Of a stretch of 39,688 nucleotides of DNA, positions 7,747-15,798 are shown piece after piece. The stretch spans positions 1 to 39,688 of the forward strand of contig JAIXQU010000182.1 of NCBI GenBank assembly GCA_027485575.1. The letters run 5' to 3'. This DNA is from Cytophagaceae bacterium (GTDB lineage Bacteria; Bacteroidota; Bacteroidia; Cytophagales; Flexibacteraceae). Under the pieces are notes generated by a model that saw nothing but the letters and a program-made list of their open reading frames with translations, did not search any database and was not told the origin of the DNA. Each line of letters opens with the position of its first letter. Position 1 is the stretch's first letter. The position numbers were made by a program, and so were the translations under genes.

Positions 7747-9582
7747 TTAGGGCTGGTTTTTATCGATTATGATTTTTCCCTGACCAACCATTTTGCCAGA
7801 ATCATTCCTTATTTTGTAAAAATACAATCCATTAGAAATAGAACTAATGTCAATGCAAAAAGCGTCTTGACCAGAAATTCGTTTTTTAATTTTTATTCTG
7901 CCATTCAAATCCAAAAGCTCAACTGATCCTTCAACGAAAAGGAGCTTTTGTACGTTGAAATGAACCTCATTTCTGGCGGGATTGGGATAAAAATCAGAAG
8001 CTTGAGAACTGGTTATGAGAGATTTAGTCTCTGTTAGGTTTTGAAGGAAGTAAGACCTGAGAAGAAGTTCCCGGTCTGTTTTTGTGGTTGGCAAAACAGG
8101 ATCATAATAGCCGGTTGAATGTTCTACACTCCAGCCATCCCATTCCCGAAAGGCATGAAAACTCCAATCCCACCCGTACTCTTCAAAAATCTCTATGCAA
8201 TCTTTCAAATATTTGAATGTGCTGTTGTTTGGCGTCCATCGAATGGCACTGAATTCTCCAATATAAATTGGCACCCGGTATTTTTGCTGGTAATCCCGTA
8301 AAGGCTTCAATAATTTTTTTAAGGTGTCTTTGTCATAAAACCGCCCATTCACAATCCCTGGATAGGTGTAGGTAGGTGTAGGTCCTGTTATTTGCTGGTG
8401 TGAAAATGGATGCGGCTCATACATGTGCACACTGTAAATGATGTTGGGAATTGAGAAATCTATGGGCTGGATGTCATCCACACTGAGGGAGTAATTTAAA
8501 CTCTCGATGATAATTGCTTTTTCTGCATCAATCATTCTGATGGATTTAACCAATGTATCAGCCAGCTCAGGCCAACGCAGGATTTCATTGTTCAAAGGCC
8601 AAACAAAATCATGGGGATGAATGGCACTGTTAATGGGCTCATTGGCAAGGTCGTACGCCCAAACTGCGGCAACATTCTTATATCGGGTAGCAATCAGTTT
8701 CCAGGCATTCACAAATCGGGTTTGGGCCAGTATACTGCTAAACAATCCTTGCGACAAACCCGCCATTCCAACATTCATCTTCAATCCATTGGAAGTACAC
8801 CATTTTACAAGAGTGTCCATTCTGATCATTTCGGCTTGTAAAATCGAATCGTAATTGGACAACAACAATCCATCTCCAAATTGATTTCCACCAATCTGAC
8901 AACGAATGGTATTGGCTTTCCAGTCGGTACTAAGTTCATCCAGATCGCTTTTCGTGATGGTATTACTCCGTACATTCATGCCTCTGAACATGCCGGGATG
9001 CGTTTTGTCAATCGCAATAGTTGTGTCCCGTGCTGGTGGCAAAGGCTCCGCTATAACCTGAATATGAAGGTCGTCTAACCAGAATTTACCCGTAGCATTG
9101 TAAATTCCAATATTGAGACTTATCGACACCAAATCGTCATCAATCTTTATTGCCTTTCCAACGGTCTTCCAGTCGAAATTTCCTGTAGATGGGGGAATTC
9201 TATAATAGCGGTTTGAGCCGGAACTTGTCAATCCAACCAACTGAATCACCATTCCTGGATTTCCTCCACCTGTGAGGTTTTCTCCTTTTACGCTTGCAGA
9301 AATTCCTATGGTTCTACCCACAAGATTGACCATGGATATTGGGGTTGAAACCGTCAGATTGGTATTTGAGTTGCTGCTGTTGAACAAAAGCCCTGTTCCG
9401 GTTGAACCGTTGGCAACTGAATAATTCACTGCCGGACCCCAAAGCGTAGGGATGTTGGCATGAGTTTCAAAATTTTCCTGAAAAATGATGCGGTTTATTT
9501 GGGCCTTCAGTGATGGCATTAAAAAAATGGAAACCACTTGAAATACAAAAAAGAAAGTGGTTGTTTTTGTGCTATTTTTCAA
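7747..9582 (-). CDS. Secreted glycoside hydrolase family 5 (cellulase-like) with T9SS tail
   Basis: 611 residues. A signal peptide (1-28, ending SLKAQ) leads into a jelly-roll, carbohydrate-binding-like region (about 30-178, FWLDDLHIQ at its end). A GH5-type catalytic barrel follows at about 185-520. The acid/base is E315 in DLANEP and the nucleophile E443 in IYIGEFS; HMYEPH fits the conserved His and Tyr on strand 6. The end (SDFYPNPARNEVHF...GLYFYKIRN) is a classical type-A T9SS sorting domain. The enzyme probably cleaves beta-linked glucan or mannan outside the cell. No PUL-type SusC/SusD genes are nearby. It converges with mrp, 23 bases apart. Confidence 0.92.
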   Translation of the reverse strand: MKNSTKTTTFFFVFQVVSIFLMPSLKAQINRIIFQENFETHANIPTLWGPAVNYSVANGSTGTGLLFNSSNSNTNLTVSTPISMVNLVGRTIGISASVKGENLTGGGNPGMVIQLVGLTSSGSNRYYRIPPSTGNFDWKTVGKAIKIDDDLVSISLNIGIYNATGKFWLDDLHIQVIAEPLPPARDTTIAIDKTHPGMFRGMNVRSNTITKSDLDELSTDWKANTIRCQIGGNQFGDGLLLSNYDSILQAEMIRMDTLVKWCTSNGLKMNVGMAGLSQGLFSSILAQTRFVNAWKLIATRYKNVAAVWAYDLANEPINSAIHPHDFVWPLNNEILRWPELADTLVKSIRMIDAEKAIIIESLNYSLSVDDIQPIDFSIPNIIYSVHMYEPHPFSHQQITGPTPTYTYPGIVNGRFYDKDTLKKLLKPLRDYQQKYRVPIYIGEFSAIRWTPNNSTFKYLKDCIEIFEEYGWDWSFHAFREWDGWSVEHSTGYYDPVLPTTKTDRELLLRSYFLQNLTETKSLITSSQASDFYPNPARNEVHFNVQKLLFVEGSVELLDLNGRIKIKKRISGQDAFCIDISSISNGLYFYKIRNDSGKMVGQGKIIIDKNQP

Positions 9583-9879
9583 AACTATAGGGAATTATTA
9601 AAGCTTGAAGACGAAAGGAACAGGTGCTTAAAAACGAATCAAATTGTCAGTCGAATAATTTTGGGTTCTGGACATTAACAAGCCTACCCAAAAAGGTTTA
9701 AAAGGAAGGATGATCGTTTTTTTCTCTTCACTTCCAGATTCTAAAACGGTTGTTTTTGACTTTTTTCGTCATTGTCCTTAGATCCTATTTTGTACCAGGG
9801 TCAAAAAGAACAATGCAATTGATGGAAGAAAAGCTGTTTAATTCAATCTTTTGGGTAAGATTGCCTTTAACTGTAGGAC
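9583..9879. other. Intergenic region between two surface-protein genes
   Basis: 297 bases between two minus-strand genes. It must hold the promoter of the GH5 gene and the end of the gliding-type gene. A small perfect hairpin (CAATCTT / AAGATTG, 9844-9863) lies 17 bases beyond the stop of the upstream transcript and may be a weak terminator, though no clear T run follows on the minus strand. No clear promoter could be picked. Confidence 0.4.
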
Positions 9880-11775
9880 CTACCTGACCACAGTTAAAAC
9901 TCCTGTCCATTTTTTGTTATCAACCGGATCTTCCAAAAGGAAAAAATACTGGCCAAATTCAGATAAATCTTCTCCTTTGCATAGTAATTCTCCCTGACTG
10001 CTTCCTTTGTACACTTCCTTTCCCCAACGATTGATAATTGTTACTTTCATGCCAGAGGTGCCTCCTGCAATGCTCCAATCCTTATTTTTTTCGGCTCCAT
10101 TCAAGATCAATAAATTAGGGATAAATGGTTCAGGTTTTACCTTGTCCAAAACTATTACCTTTTGCTTTGAAAGGTTACTGCATGAACCCTTTTTTATTGA
10201 ATAGCTTATTTCATACACTCCCGGAGGAAGAACAGATGGAACCCATTGTTTGCTCAACGAAACGACACCATCCCCGGAAAAAATTCCTCCAGGTTCCGTT
10301 GGAATCAAGTCAATGTTTGGGTTTTTAAGGAAAACCGAATCGGGTAAATCCAAAAATCCAGCATCTGGTTTTGCCAAAACCCTGACATTTTTCCGGACAG
10401 TATCTGTTCCACAACCTGAAGTTGGACTTAAAGCATATTCAATGACATAATTTCCAGGGGAAATAGATCCCGGATTAAAGACAGGTCCAGAAATTCCCTC
10501 TCCCCGGAATATCCCACCCAGATTTTGGGGCACAAGTTTAACAGCTGAATCGCCTTGACAATACGATGTATCTAAACCAGTGAATTCTGAAGACAAACTT
10601 GGTACAACCTGAATTGTTACAGATGTGGTTTTCAAACAATTGGAACCAAAACCAGTCATTCCGGTTTCATATGTGATTATTTTAGAACCCAAACCTGCTG
10701 CTTGTGGATTAAATATTCCATTTGGAGAAACGCCTGGTCCAGACCAGGTTTCTGCACCAGGGGCAGTTGAAAGCATTTGAAAAGGAGCAGACTGAAGACA
10801 AACTGAAGCCCCTTGAACAGGATTTGTAATGGCTAAAGGACTGGCCAATGGGTCGCCGGTTCGCTTAATAATAACCTGAAATCTGGATTTTTCTCCTCGT
10901 TCGTAGTAGTCAACCACCACATTTTTTGGGCCTGCCTCCATTAATACTCCACAACCGTTGTTGTTTAATTTTCCTGTAAATTCCTGGTCACGCCAAAGAT
11001 TAATCAGCCATGTGGTTCCACCATCTAAACTAAGGCGAAAACCGTCGTCTCCCCCTCCACCGAAAATATAATACCCAGCTTCGAAGTTGATTTTTCTGCG
11101 CATTCTGATGGAATATAAATTGGCATGACTACCGCAAACTTTGCTGGTGTCAAACTTGGTTCCGGGTGCTGCTTCTGCATCAAATCCCCAATCAAGGTCA
11201 AACGAAAGTGCCGCTTTTGTGACATATCCCAAATAATTATTGTTGCTAAACATAGCTTGGCTATTCGCATCTAATATCATCGTTTGTATCGTAGGCTGCC
11301 AGGTATAAAAAGACCCTCTCCAATAGCCTTCCGGGAAAAAAGTACTGTCGGGCAGCGCCCCGGTTTTTGCAATTTTAAAGGGATATTGATTTGGACTACT
11401 GTATGTTATTGGACTTGATCCTTTAATCCGTAACTGATAATTGGTTTCGATTAATAAACCATTTGGAGCTGCCGGGAAACTCACATCTATATATTGATTC
11501 GTTGAATTCCCAGCTACCGTCCTTTGGCCAATTAAACTAATAATCGGACCATTGATAAAATCTCCATTTGCAGCGATCTCAACGGTAAAAGTATTGTCAA
11601 ATAAAAAATTGGTGTGTTCAAATTTAATCCGAAAGTTGCTCTTTTCACAAATTTCTAAGTTGGGAGCGTTATAGCCAGTTATTACGATATTGGTAATTGT
11701 TGCCGCTTTGCATGGTTTGTAGAAACTGAATAAAGCTAAAATAAGAAAAACGGACTTGCTGAATAGGGTCTTCAT
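9880..11775 (-). CDS. Large exported surface protein with type-B (gliding-motility) T9SS C-terminus
   Basis: 631 residues from the ATG at 11773-11775, chosen because it starts the signal peptide MKTLFSKSVFLILALFSFY; the frame opens 7 codons earlier. A PA14/fibro-slime-like segment lies at about 190-320 (GGGDDGFRLSLDGGTTW...VVVDYYERGEKSRFQV). Three diverged Ig-like repeats of ~75 residues follow (ETWSGPGVSPNGIFNPQ, GGIFRGEGISGPVFNPG, GGIFSGDGV). The tail NLLILNGAEKNKDWSI...VTIINRWGKEVYKG...GQYFFLLE is the gliding-motility-associated, type-B T9SS domain. Such proteins are exported and surface-held; adhesion or sugar binding is likely, but the ligand is unknown. It is apparently a single-gene transcript. 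Confidence 0.88.
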   Translation of the reverse strand: MKTLFSKSVFLILALFSFYKPCKAATITNIVITGYNAPNLEICEKSNFRIKFEHTNFLFDNTFTVEIAANGDFINGPIISLIGQRTVAGNSTNQYIDVSFPAAPNGLLIETNYQLRIKGSSPITYSSPNQYPFKIAKTGALPDSTFFPEGYWRGSFYTWQPTIQTMILDANSQAMFSNNNYLGYVTKAALSFDLDWGFDAEAAPGTKFDTSKVCGSHANLYSIRMRRKINFEAGYYIFGGGGDDGFRLSLDGGTTWLINLWRDQEFTGKLNNNGCGVLMEAGPKNVVVDYYERGEKSRFQVIIKRTGDPLASPLAITNPVQGASVCLQSAPFQMLSTAPGAETWSGPGVSPNGIFNPQAAGLGSKIITYETGMTGFGSNCLKTTSVTIQVVPSLSSEFTGLDTSYCQGDSAVKLVPQNLGGIFRGEGISGPVFNPGSISPGNYVIEYALSPTSGCGTDTVRKNVRVLAKPDAGFLDLPDSVFLKNPNIDLIPTEPGGIFSGDGVVSLSKQWVPSVLPPGVYEISYSIKKGSCSNLSKQKVIVLDKVKPEPFIPNLLILNGAEKNKDWSIAGGTSGMKVTIINRWGKEVYKGSSQGELLCKGEDLSEFGQYFFLLEDPVDNKKWTGVLTVVR

Positions 11776-12008
11776 TTGAAGGCTGGTTTTGTACAATTGT
11801 TATATGGTTAGAATCAAATTTCATTTACCTCTAGCTTCCAGGAAAAGCTTAGGCGCTAAAATATTGGTCGTTATATTGAGTGGTGAAAAAGAGGATTTAC
11901 TAATCAAAAATGATAGATTTTTAATCCTTCAACCCTAAAACTGCCAATTAAAATTTAGACGTAATGTCTTTGCCTGGTCTTTAACAAATCTCAAAACCCT
12001 GACCTTCT

Positions 12009-12881
12009 CTATTTTGGAAAATCGCAATTGATAAATCCATTCCAAATCTCTTGTAAAGAGCTGGTTATAAAAACTAAAACTTCAGAAAAATCCATTGGTG
12101 CCTCGACTTTGGTTTTCTTTAGAAAATTTCCCCAGGCATTTTGAAAAACAGGACTTTGACCAATCTCCCCATTGAACAAAGCATGATTTGCTTGGTAATT
12201 GGTCTTTCGGTTTCTAAAAGTACCCCTTATTGCCTCTCCTAGGGTGTCTGGATTGTAATTGCCTTTCATCAAAATCTGATAAACATCATAAAAATCCTTC
12301 ATTCGGCTGTTTGCAGAAGAAAGTTCAATCATAGCCTGAAACTTTTCTGCGATCACCGTTTCTATGGAATAAGCCTGAACCAATGGGATTTCCAAGGTTG
12401 GCAACAATATGGGATAGGTTATTTCCTGCGGGGCTGGAACCATTACATCGCCAAATCCAATGTCAATTTGCAATTTCTGCCGGATGGTATCAAATCCACA
12501 TTCCAGATAAATGCGAACGCCCTCATATTTATCCTGTTCGGTTATTCTTTCTGATTCAACAGAGCTTGAATCAAACCAAACGGCGTCTTCAGAATATGGC
12601 AAATCACAAATCTTCTCAAAGGCTTTTTTAATCTCAACCAATTCATTTTGAATGGATTGTGCTAGAAAATCAAGGTCTTTTGTCGGTCTTGTTTTGGTTT
12701 CTTCTACGGAATAGAGAAGGGCACCCCCTTTTAGAAAAAACTGATTTTTGTAAGGTGAATTAGAAAGTCGATATAGAAACCGCTCGTGCAAAAACCGAAA
12801 GATGATGACCTGAAATGCGATCCCATCTTTTTTTGCAATCTGCTGAAGTTTAGCCCGGATGGAAGCTGCAGAAATACTCAT
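12009..12881 (-). CDS. abiEii: AbiEii-family nucleotidyltransferase toxin
   Basis: 290 residues. The AbiEii/AbiGii signature is clear: LKGGALL with G52-G53, then RPTKDLDF with D69 and D71 (the metal-binding Asp pair of the nucleotidyltransferase fold), and the later EKFQAMIEL...RMKDFYDVY motif. In characterised AbiE pairs (type IV toxin-antitoxin and phage-abortive systems) this protein is the toxin; relatives such as MenT block translation by adding nucleotides to tRNA ends. The start overlaps the end of the AbiEi gene by 4 bases, so the two are translationally coupled. Length is normal and nothing looks broken. Confidence 0.93.
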   Translation of the reverse strand: MSISAASIRAKLQQIAKKDGIAFQVIIFRFLHERFLYRLSNSPYKNQFFLKGGALLYSVEETKTRPTKDLDFLAQSIQNELVEIKKAFEKICDLPYSEDAVWFDSSSVESERITEQDKYEGVRIYLECGFDTIRQKLQIDIGFGDVMVPAPQEITYPILLPTLEIPLVQAYSIETVIAEKFQAMIELSSANSRMKDFYDVYQILMKGNYNPDTLGEAIRGTFRNRKTNYQANHALFNGEIGQSPVFQNAWGNFLKKTKVEAPMDFSEVLVFITSSLQEIWNGFINCDFPK

Positions 12882-13453
12882 ACCAATACTGTAAGATAGT
12901 TGTTTAGCTGCTTTTCTACCTTCAATTTTTGTGCATATTGAATGAGTTTGTTGAGATTCCGGTCCTTTTGCCTCAAGTAGTTTTTGACTACTTCTGATGT
13001 GATATCCAGTCCTACTTTATTCCGGAAGCGAATGGCATCACACACTGACTTTTCCTTGTCATACAAAAGAAAGTTATTTCTGGTTTCTACTCCGGTTTCC
13101 AGGTAGCGTTCACTCCAATGGTAAAGCTTTATGGGTGGGTAAGTTGGAAGAGCAATCCTGGCTTTATGTGGAATTGCAAGATGAAAAACAGATGAAATAT
13201 GCGTTGTAAGTTCATGTATTTGCCATGCTGAAAAAAGGCAGAAAATACCTTTAGGAACAATCATAGCCACTTCCTCCCATTCTTCCTTTTGGGAATAGGC
13301 TATATCCTTATATAAACCTGGCTTGATTTTTTCAACTTTTCCAGACGCTACCATATCCTTCAAGCGACTGAATAGCTGCCGATTACGGCCAAAGTCTTTG
13401 GTTTGAACATAGCCCTTGTTTTTTCGAAAAAGGTCGGTAAGTGTCTCTTCCAT
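12878..13453 (-). CDS. abiEi: AbiEi-family antitoxin / transcriptional autorepressor
   Basis: 191 residues. The N-terminal winged-helix segment (1-50, LTDLFRKNKGYVQTKDF...RLKDMVASGKVEKIKPGLY) is typical of the AbiEi antitoxin domain. It is followed by the C-terminal half (IPHKARIALPTYPPIKLYHW, then LYDKEKSVCDAIRFRNKVG), which matches the family pattern. AbiEi neutralises AbiEii without tight binding and represses its own promoter by binding inverted repeats. Here an 18-bp perfect inverted repeat starts 4 bases upstream of the ATG at 13451-13453. The gene follows the caspase gene on the same strand after 95 bases. Confidence 0.9.
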   Translation of the reverse strand: MEETLTDLFRKNKGYVQTKDFGRNRQLFSRLKDMVASGKVEKIKPGLYKDIAYSQKEEWEEVAMIVPKGIFCLFSAWQIHELTTHISSVFHLAIPHKARIALPTYPPIKLYHWSERYLETGVETRNNFLLYDKEKSVCDAIRFRNKVGLDITSEVVKNYLRQKDRNLNKLIQYAQKLKVEKQLNNYLTVLV

Positions 13454-13456
13454 GAT

Positions 13457-13502
13457 TGCACAAATCTACGGCAAATATTTTTTATTGCCGTAGATTTGTG
13501 CA
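13457..13502. promoter_or_regulatory. 18-bp perfect inverted repeat, probable AbiEi operator
   Basis: Arms 13457-13474 and 13485-13502 are perfect reverse complements (core AAATCTACGGCAA / TTGCCGTAGATTT) around a 10-base AT loop. The repeat ends 3 bases short of the antitoxin start codon. AbiEi proteins are known to bind inverted repeats in their own promoter. On the minus strand no T run follows, so an intrinsic terminator for the caspase gene is unlikely. If transcribed, the hairpin would bury the antitoxin start region, so transcription may begin inside or after it. Confidence 0.75.
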
Positions 13503-13548
13503 CAGTCCGGGAGTCATTAACTGCAGAGCCCAAGGAGCAAACTCCTAA

Positions 13549-14784
13549 TTATATTCTCTTCCGAACTCTGGCCATCGGCATCTTATCCAGATTCTTTCCA
13601 AAAATGAAAGGAATCTGCTCTCCCTGTGTCTTTTTCAGTACCATAGTCTTGGTAAACAGAAAGGCTTCGGCAGCTGTAATGGTTCGGTCGCCATTCAGGT
13701 CGGCAGCGCCTTGCAAGCCCCGAATCAGGTAATAGGAAAATATGCCCTGTTTAAACACTGGCGTCTCTTGCGACATCTGGTTTTGACGGCTAGACATCAC
13801 CACACCGATTCTGGCATCCTGGAGTTCTGCCATATTGGATGGTAAGGACTGCTGATCTTTGGCTTCATTATCATTTGCAATACTGCCCGAAAAACAGGCA
13901 TCTGCAATGCAGAGGCGGTACTTTGCTTTGCTTGCCTGAAAGATCTCTTTGATGTCCGAATGACGCAGCGCTTTGCCAGGATAATCAACCGGACAGAAAA
14001 GACCTTTGTCACCATGCCCGCTGAAGTAAAACAGGATAAAATCATTTTCACCTGCCTGCGAAAAAGTGGATTTCAGGGCTTCTAAAATCTGATCTCTGCC
14101 GGCTTCCCGGTTGAGGAGGAGAACCACATTGCCTGCCTTGCTTTCTTTTGAAAAGGCCTTGTTGAGGTAGGTGGAAAACCAGCGGGCATCGTCGTCGGAA
14201 TAGCGAAGATTTACCTTTGCATTTCCATAATCGGCGATGCCAACCACTACGGCAAAAACCCTCGGTGCTTTTCCGTTAACAGGTAAACTGCTCATATTTA
14301 CCGAGTCAAGCAATATGGTATCGGACGAACTTACGGAGGTGAAGGCCCCAAACTCCCGTTTTCCTTTGGTCCAGTAGCCTTCCCAGATGCGACCGGAGGC
14401 ATAGGTCATGGAGCCGAAACCGCCGGGGAGATTGTCTTCAAAGAATCCGGTGTAGGCATTTCCGTTTTTGTACCGCAGCAGGCCATGGTACTTTTTATCA
14501 TTGAGATACTCGCCGGTAAAGGTATCGCCTAAGGCATACGAATACCGGGCCATGCCAGAGCGCAGGTTTTTTACAAATCTACCCTCATAGAGGTCTCCAT
14601 TTGGGTAAAGGTATGCCCCCGCCAGTTTCCGGCTATTTTTGAAGTAGCCCGAAAATTTACTACCATCGGGGTAGAGTTTTTCTCCCTGGCCGTATTCACA
14701 GTTACCTGAGAGGCATTGGCCTGATACAGAACCAAAACTCAAAAGTATGCACAGTAAAATATTAAAATGCGAATTCAACATCAA
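13549..14784 (-). CDS. Exported MORN-repeat caspase-like protease (peptidase C14)
   Basis: 411 residues. A signal peptide (1-22, ending SVSG) is followed by about five MORN repeats (31-145; YPDGSKFSGYF, YPNGDLYEGRF and so on), which often contact lipids or act as scaffold. The caspase-type domain spans about 174-400, starting PRVFAVVVGIADY. The catalytic pair is intact: H257 in YFSGHGD and C297 in ADACFSGS. An EF-hand-like DLNGDRTITAAEAF loop lies near the end. It is the last gene of the kinase/phosphatase/FHA operon, 4 bases after the second kinase. Bacterial caspase-like proteases often act as effectors released by a signalling cascade. The predicted export is unusual and suggests a periplasmic or surface target. 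Confidence 0.9.
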   Translation of the reverse strand: MMLNSHFNILLCILLSFGSVSGQCLSGNCEYGQGEKLYPDGSKFSGYFKNSRKLAGAYLYPNGDLYEGRFVKNLRSGMARYSYALGDTFTGEYLNDKKYHGLLRYKNGNAYTGFFEDNLPGGFGSMTYASGRIWEGYWTKGKREFGAFTSVSSSDTILLDSVNMSSLPVNGKAPRVFAVVVGIADYGNAKVNLRYSDDDARWFSTYLNKAFSKESKAGNVVLLLNREAGRDQILEALKSTFSQAGENDFILFYFSGHGDKGLFCPVDYPGKALRHSDIKEIFQASKAKYRLCIADACFSGSIANDNEAKDQQSLPSNMAELQDARIGVVMSSRQNQMSQETPVFKQGIFSYYLIRGLQGAADLNGDRTITAAEAFLFTKTMVLKKTQGEQIPFIFGKNLDKMPMARVRKRI

Positions 14785-14788
14785 ACAA

Positions 14789-15751
14789 TTAAATAAAAAA
14801 CATTAACAAAAGCAATAGAAGAATAACTACAATTATTAGAATCACCGATATTAAACTATTATCACCTCGTTCTTCAGTTATTTTCGGTTCATTGATGATA
14901 GTTTGTAATACCGTTTGCTCTGCTTCAACAACTTTAATTTGCTTTGATTTTATGGTTTTGGATTCAGACAGCTTGATGTTTTGTATTTGTAAAAATCGAT
15001 CCTTCAAATCTTTCTGTGTTGCCTTCCTGATAAGGTCATCCCAGTTGCTATTTGTTTCAGGCAATGGATCATTTACAATTTTGGCTTGAATCTGAAAGGT
15101 AGATAAGGTCGTAGAATTGTAGGGTTTCAAGCCTGTAACCATCTGCCAGAGCACAACACCCAAGCTATAAATATCACTTTGTGTGGTAACTGCTTTTGTA
15201 GATACTATCTGCTCCGGACTCATATACATGGGCGTACCCATCTGCAATCCAGTACCTGTCTGGGTGTATTCGGCTGAGGATGCATCCTGCGACTTGGCTA
15301 TGCCAAAATCCAGGAGCTTAATATTACCCCGGCCATCCAGCATAAAATTGGAGGGTTTGATGTCACGGTGTATCAATCCCTTTTCATGCACATAGCCCAC
15401 GGCATCTAGCATCTGCCCGATAAGATGTTTGATTTCATCATCCGGTAATTTTCCTTTTTCTTCCAGGTAATCCCGAAGGGTGCGCCCTTCGATGTGCTCC
15501 ATCACAAAGGCAGCCGATTCATTCTCCTCAATCAAATCCGTTACCCGCACGATGTTGGGGTGGTTCATTCCCGCCAGGCTTCTTGCTTCTGCCAGAAAGC
15601 GTTTCCGGATATTGTCGGTGTGGAAATACTCCTTGTTCAACACCTTGATGGCGACTTTATGCCCAAGGCTTTTGTGCTCTGCCAGATACACTTTGGCCAT
15701 GCCGCCCTGGCCGAGTAGGAAAGCAACCTGATATTGCGATGTATTCAACAT
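14789..15751 (-). CDS. Membrane-anchored Ser/Thr protein kinase
   Basis: 320 residues, Hanks-type kinase. Visible elements are the glycine loop GQGGMAKV (14-21), catalytic Lys K36, HRDIKPSN with D130, DFG at 148-150 and the activation segment ending GTPMYMSPEQ (172-181). The chain ends in one long hydrophobic helix (about 297-320), so the kinase faces the cytoplasm with almost no outside part. It is closely similar to the kinase domain encoded just upstream, which points to a tandem duplication. It lies between that kinase and the caspase gene. Likely substrates are the FHA and low-complexity proteins of the same operon (inference). Confidence 0.95.
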   Translation of the reverse strand: MLNTSQYQVAFLLGQGGMAKVYLAEHKSLGHKVAIKVLNKEYFHTDNIRKRFLAEARSLAGMNHPNIVRVTDLIEENESAAFVMEHIEGRTLRDYLEEKGKLPDDEIKHLIGQMLDAVGYVHEKGLIHRDIKPSNFMLDGRGNIKLLDFGIAKSQDASSAEYTQTGTGLQMGTPMYMSPEQIVSTKAVTTQSDIYSLGVVLWQMVTGLKPYNSTTLSTFQIQAKIVNDPLPETNSNWDDLIRKATQKDLKDRFLQIQNIKLSESKTIKSKQIKVVEAEQTVLQTIINEPKITEERGDNSLISVILIIVVILLLLLLMFFI

Positions 15752-15798
15752 TGAATCAGTGGTTTTATTTAATGAGCAGAAGCACTGGGCTCAGTATA

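Noticed and set aside
13457-13502. Intrinsic terminator of the caspase operon
   Set aside because: On the minus strand the hairpin is followed by AATCATGG and not by a T run; operator for AbiEi fits better.
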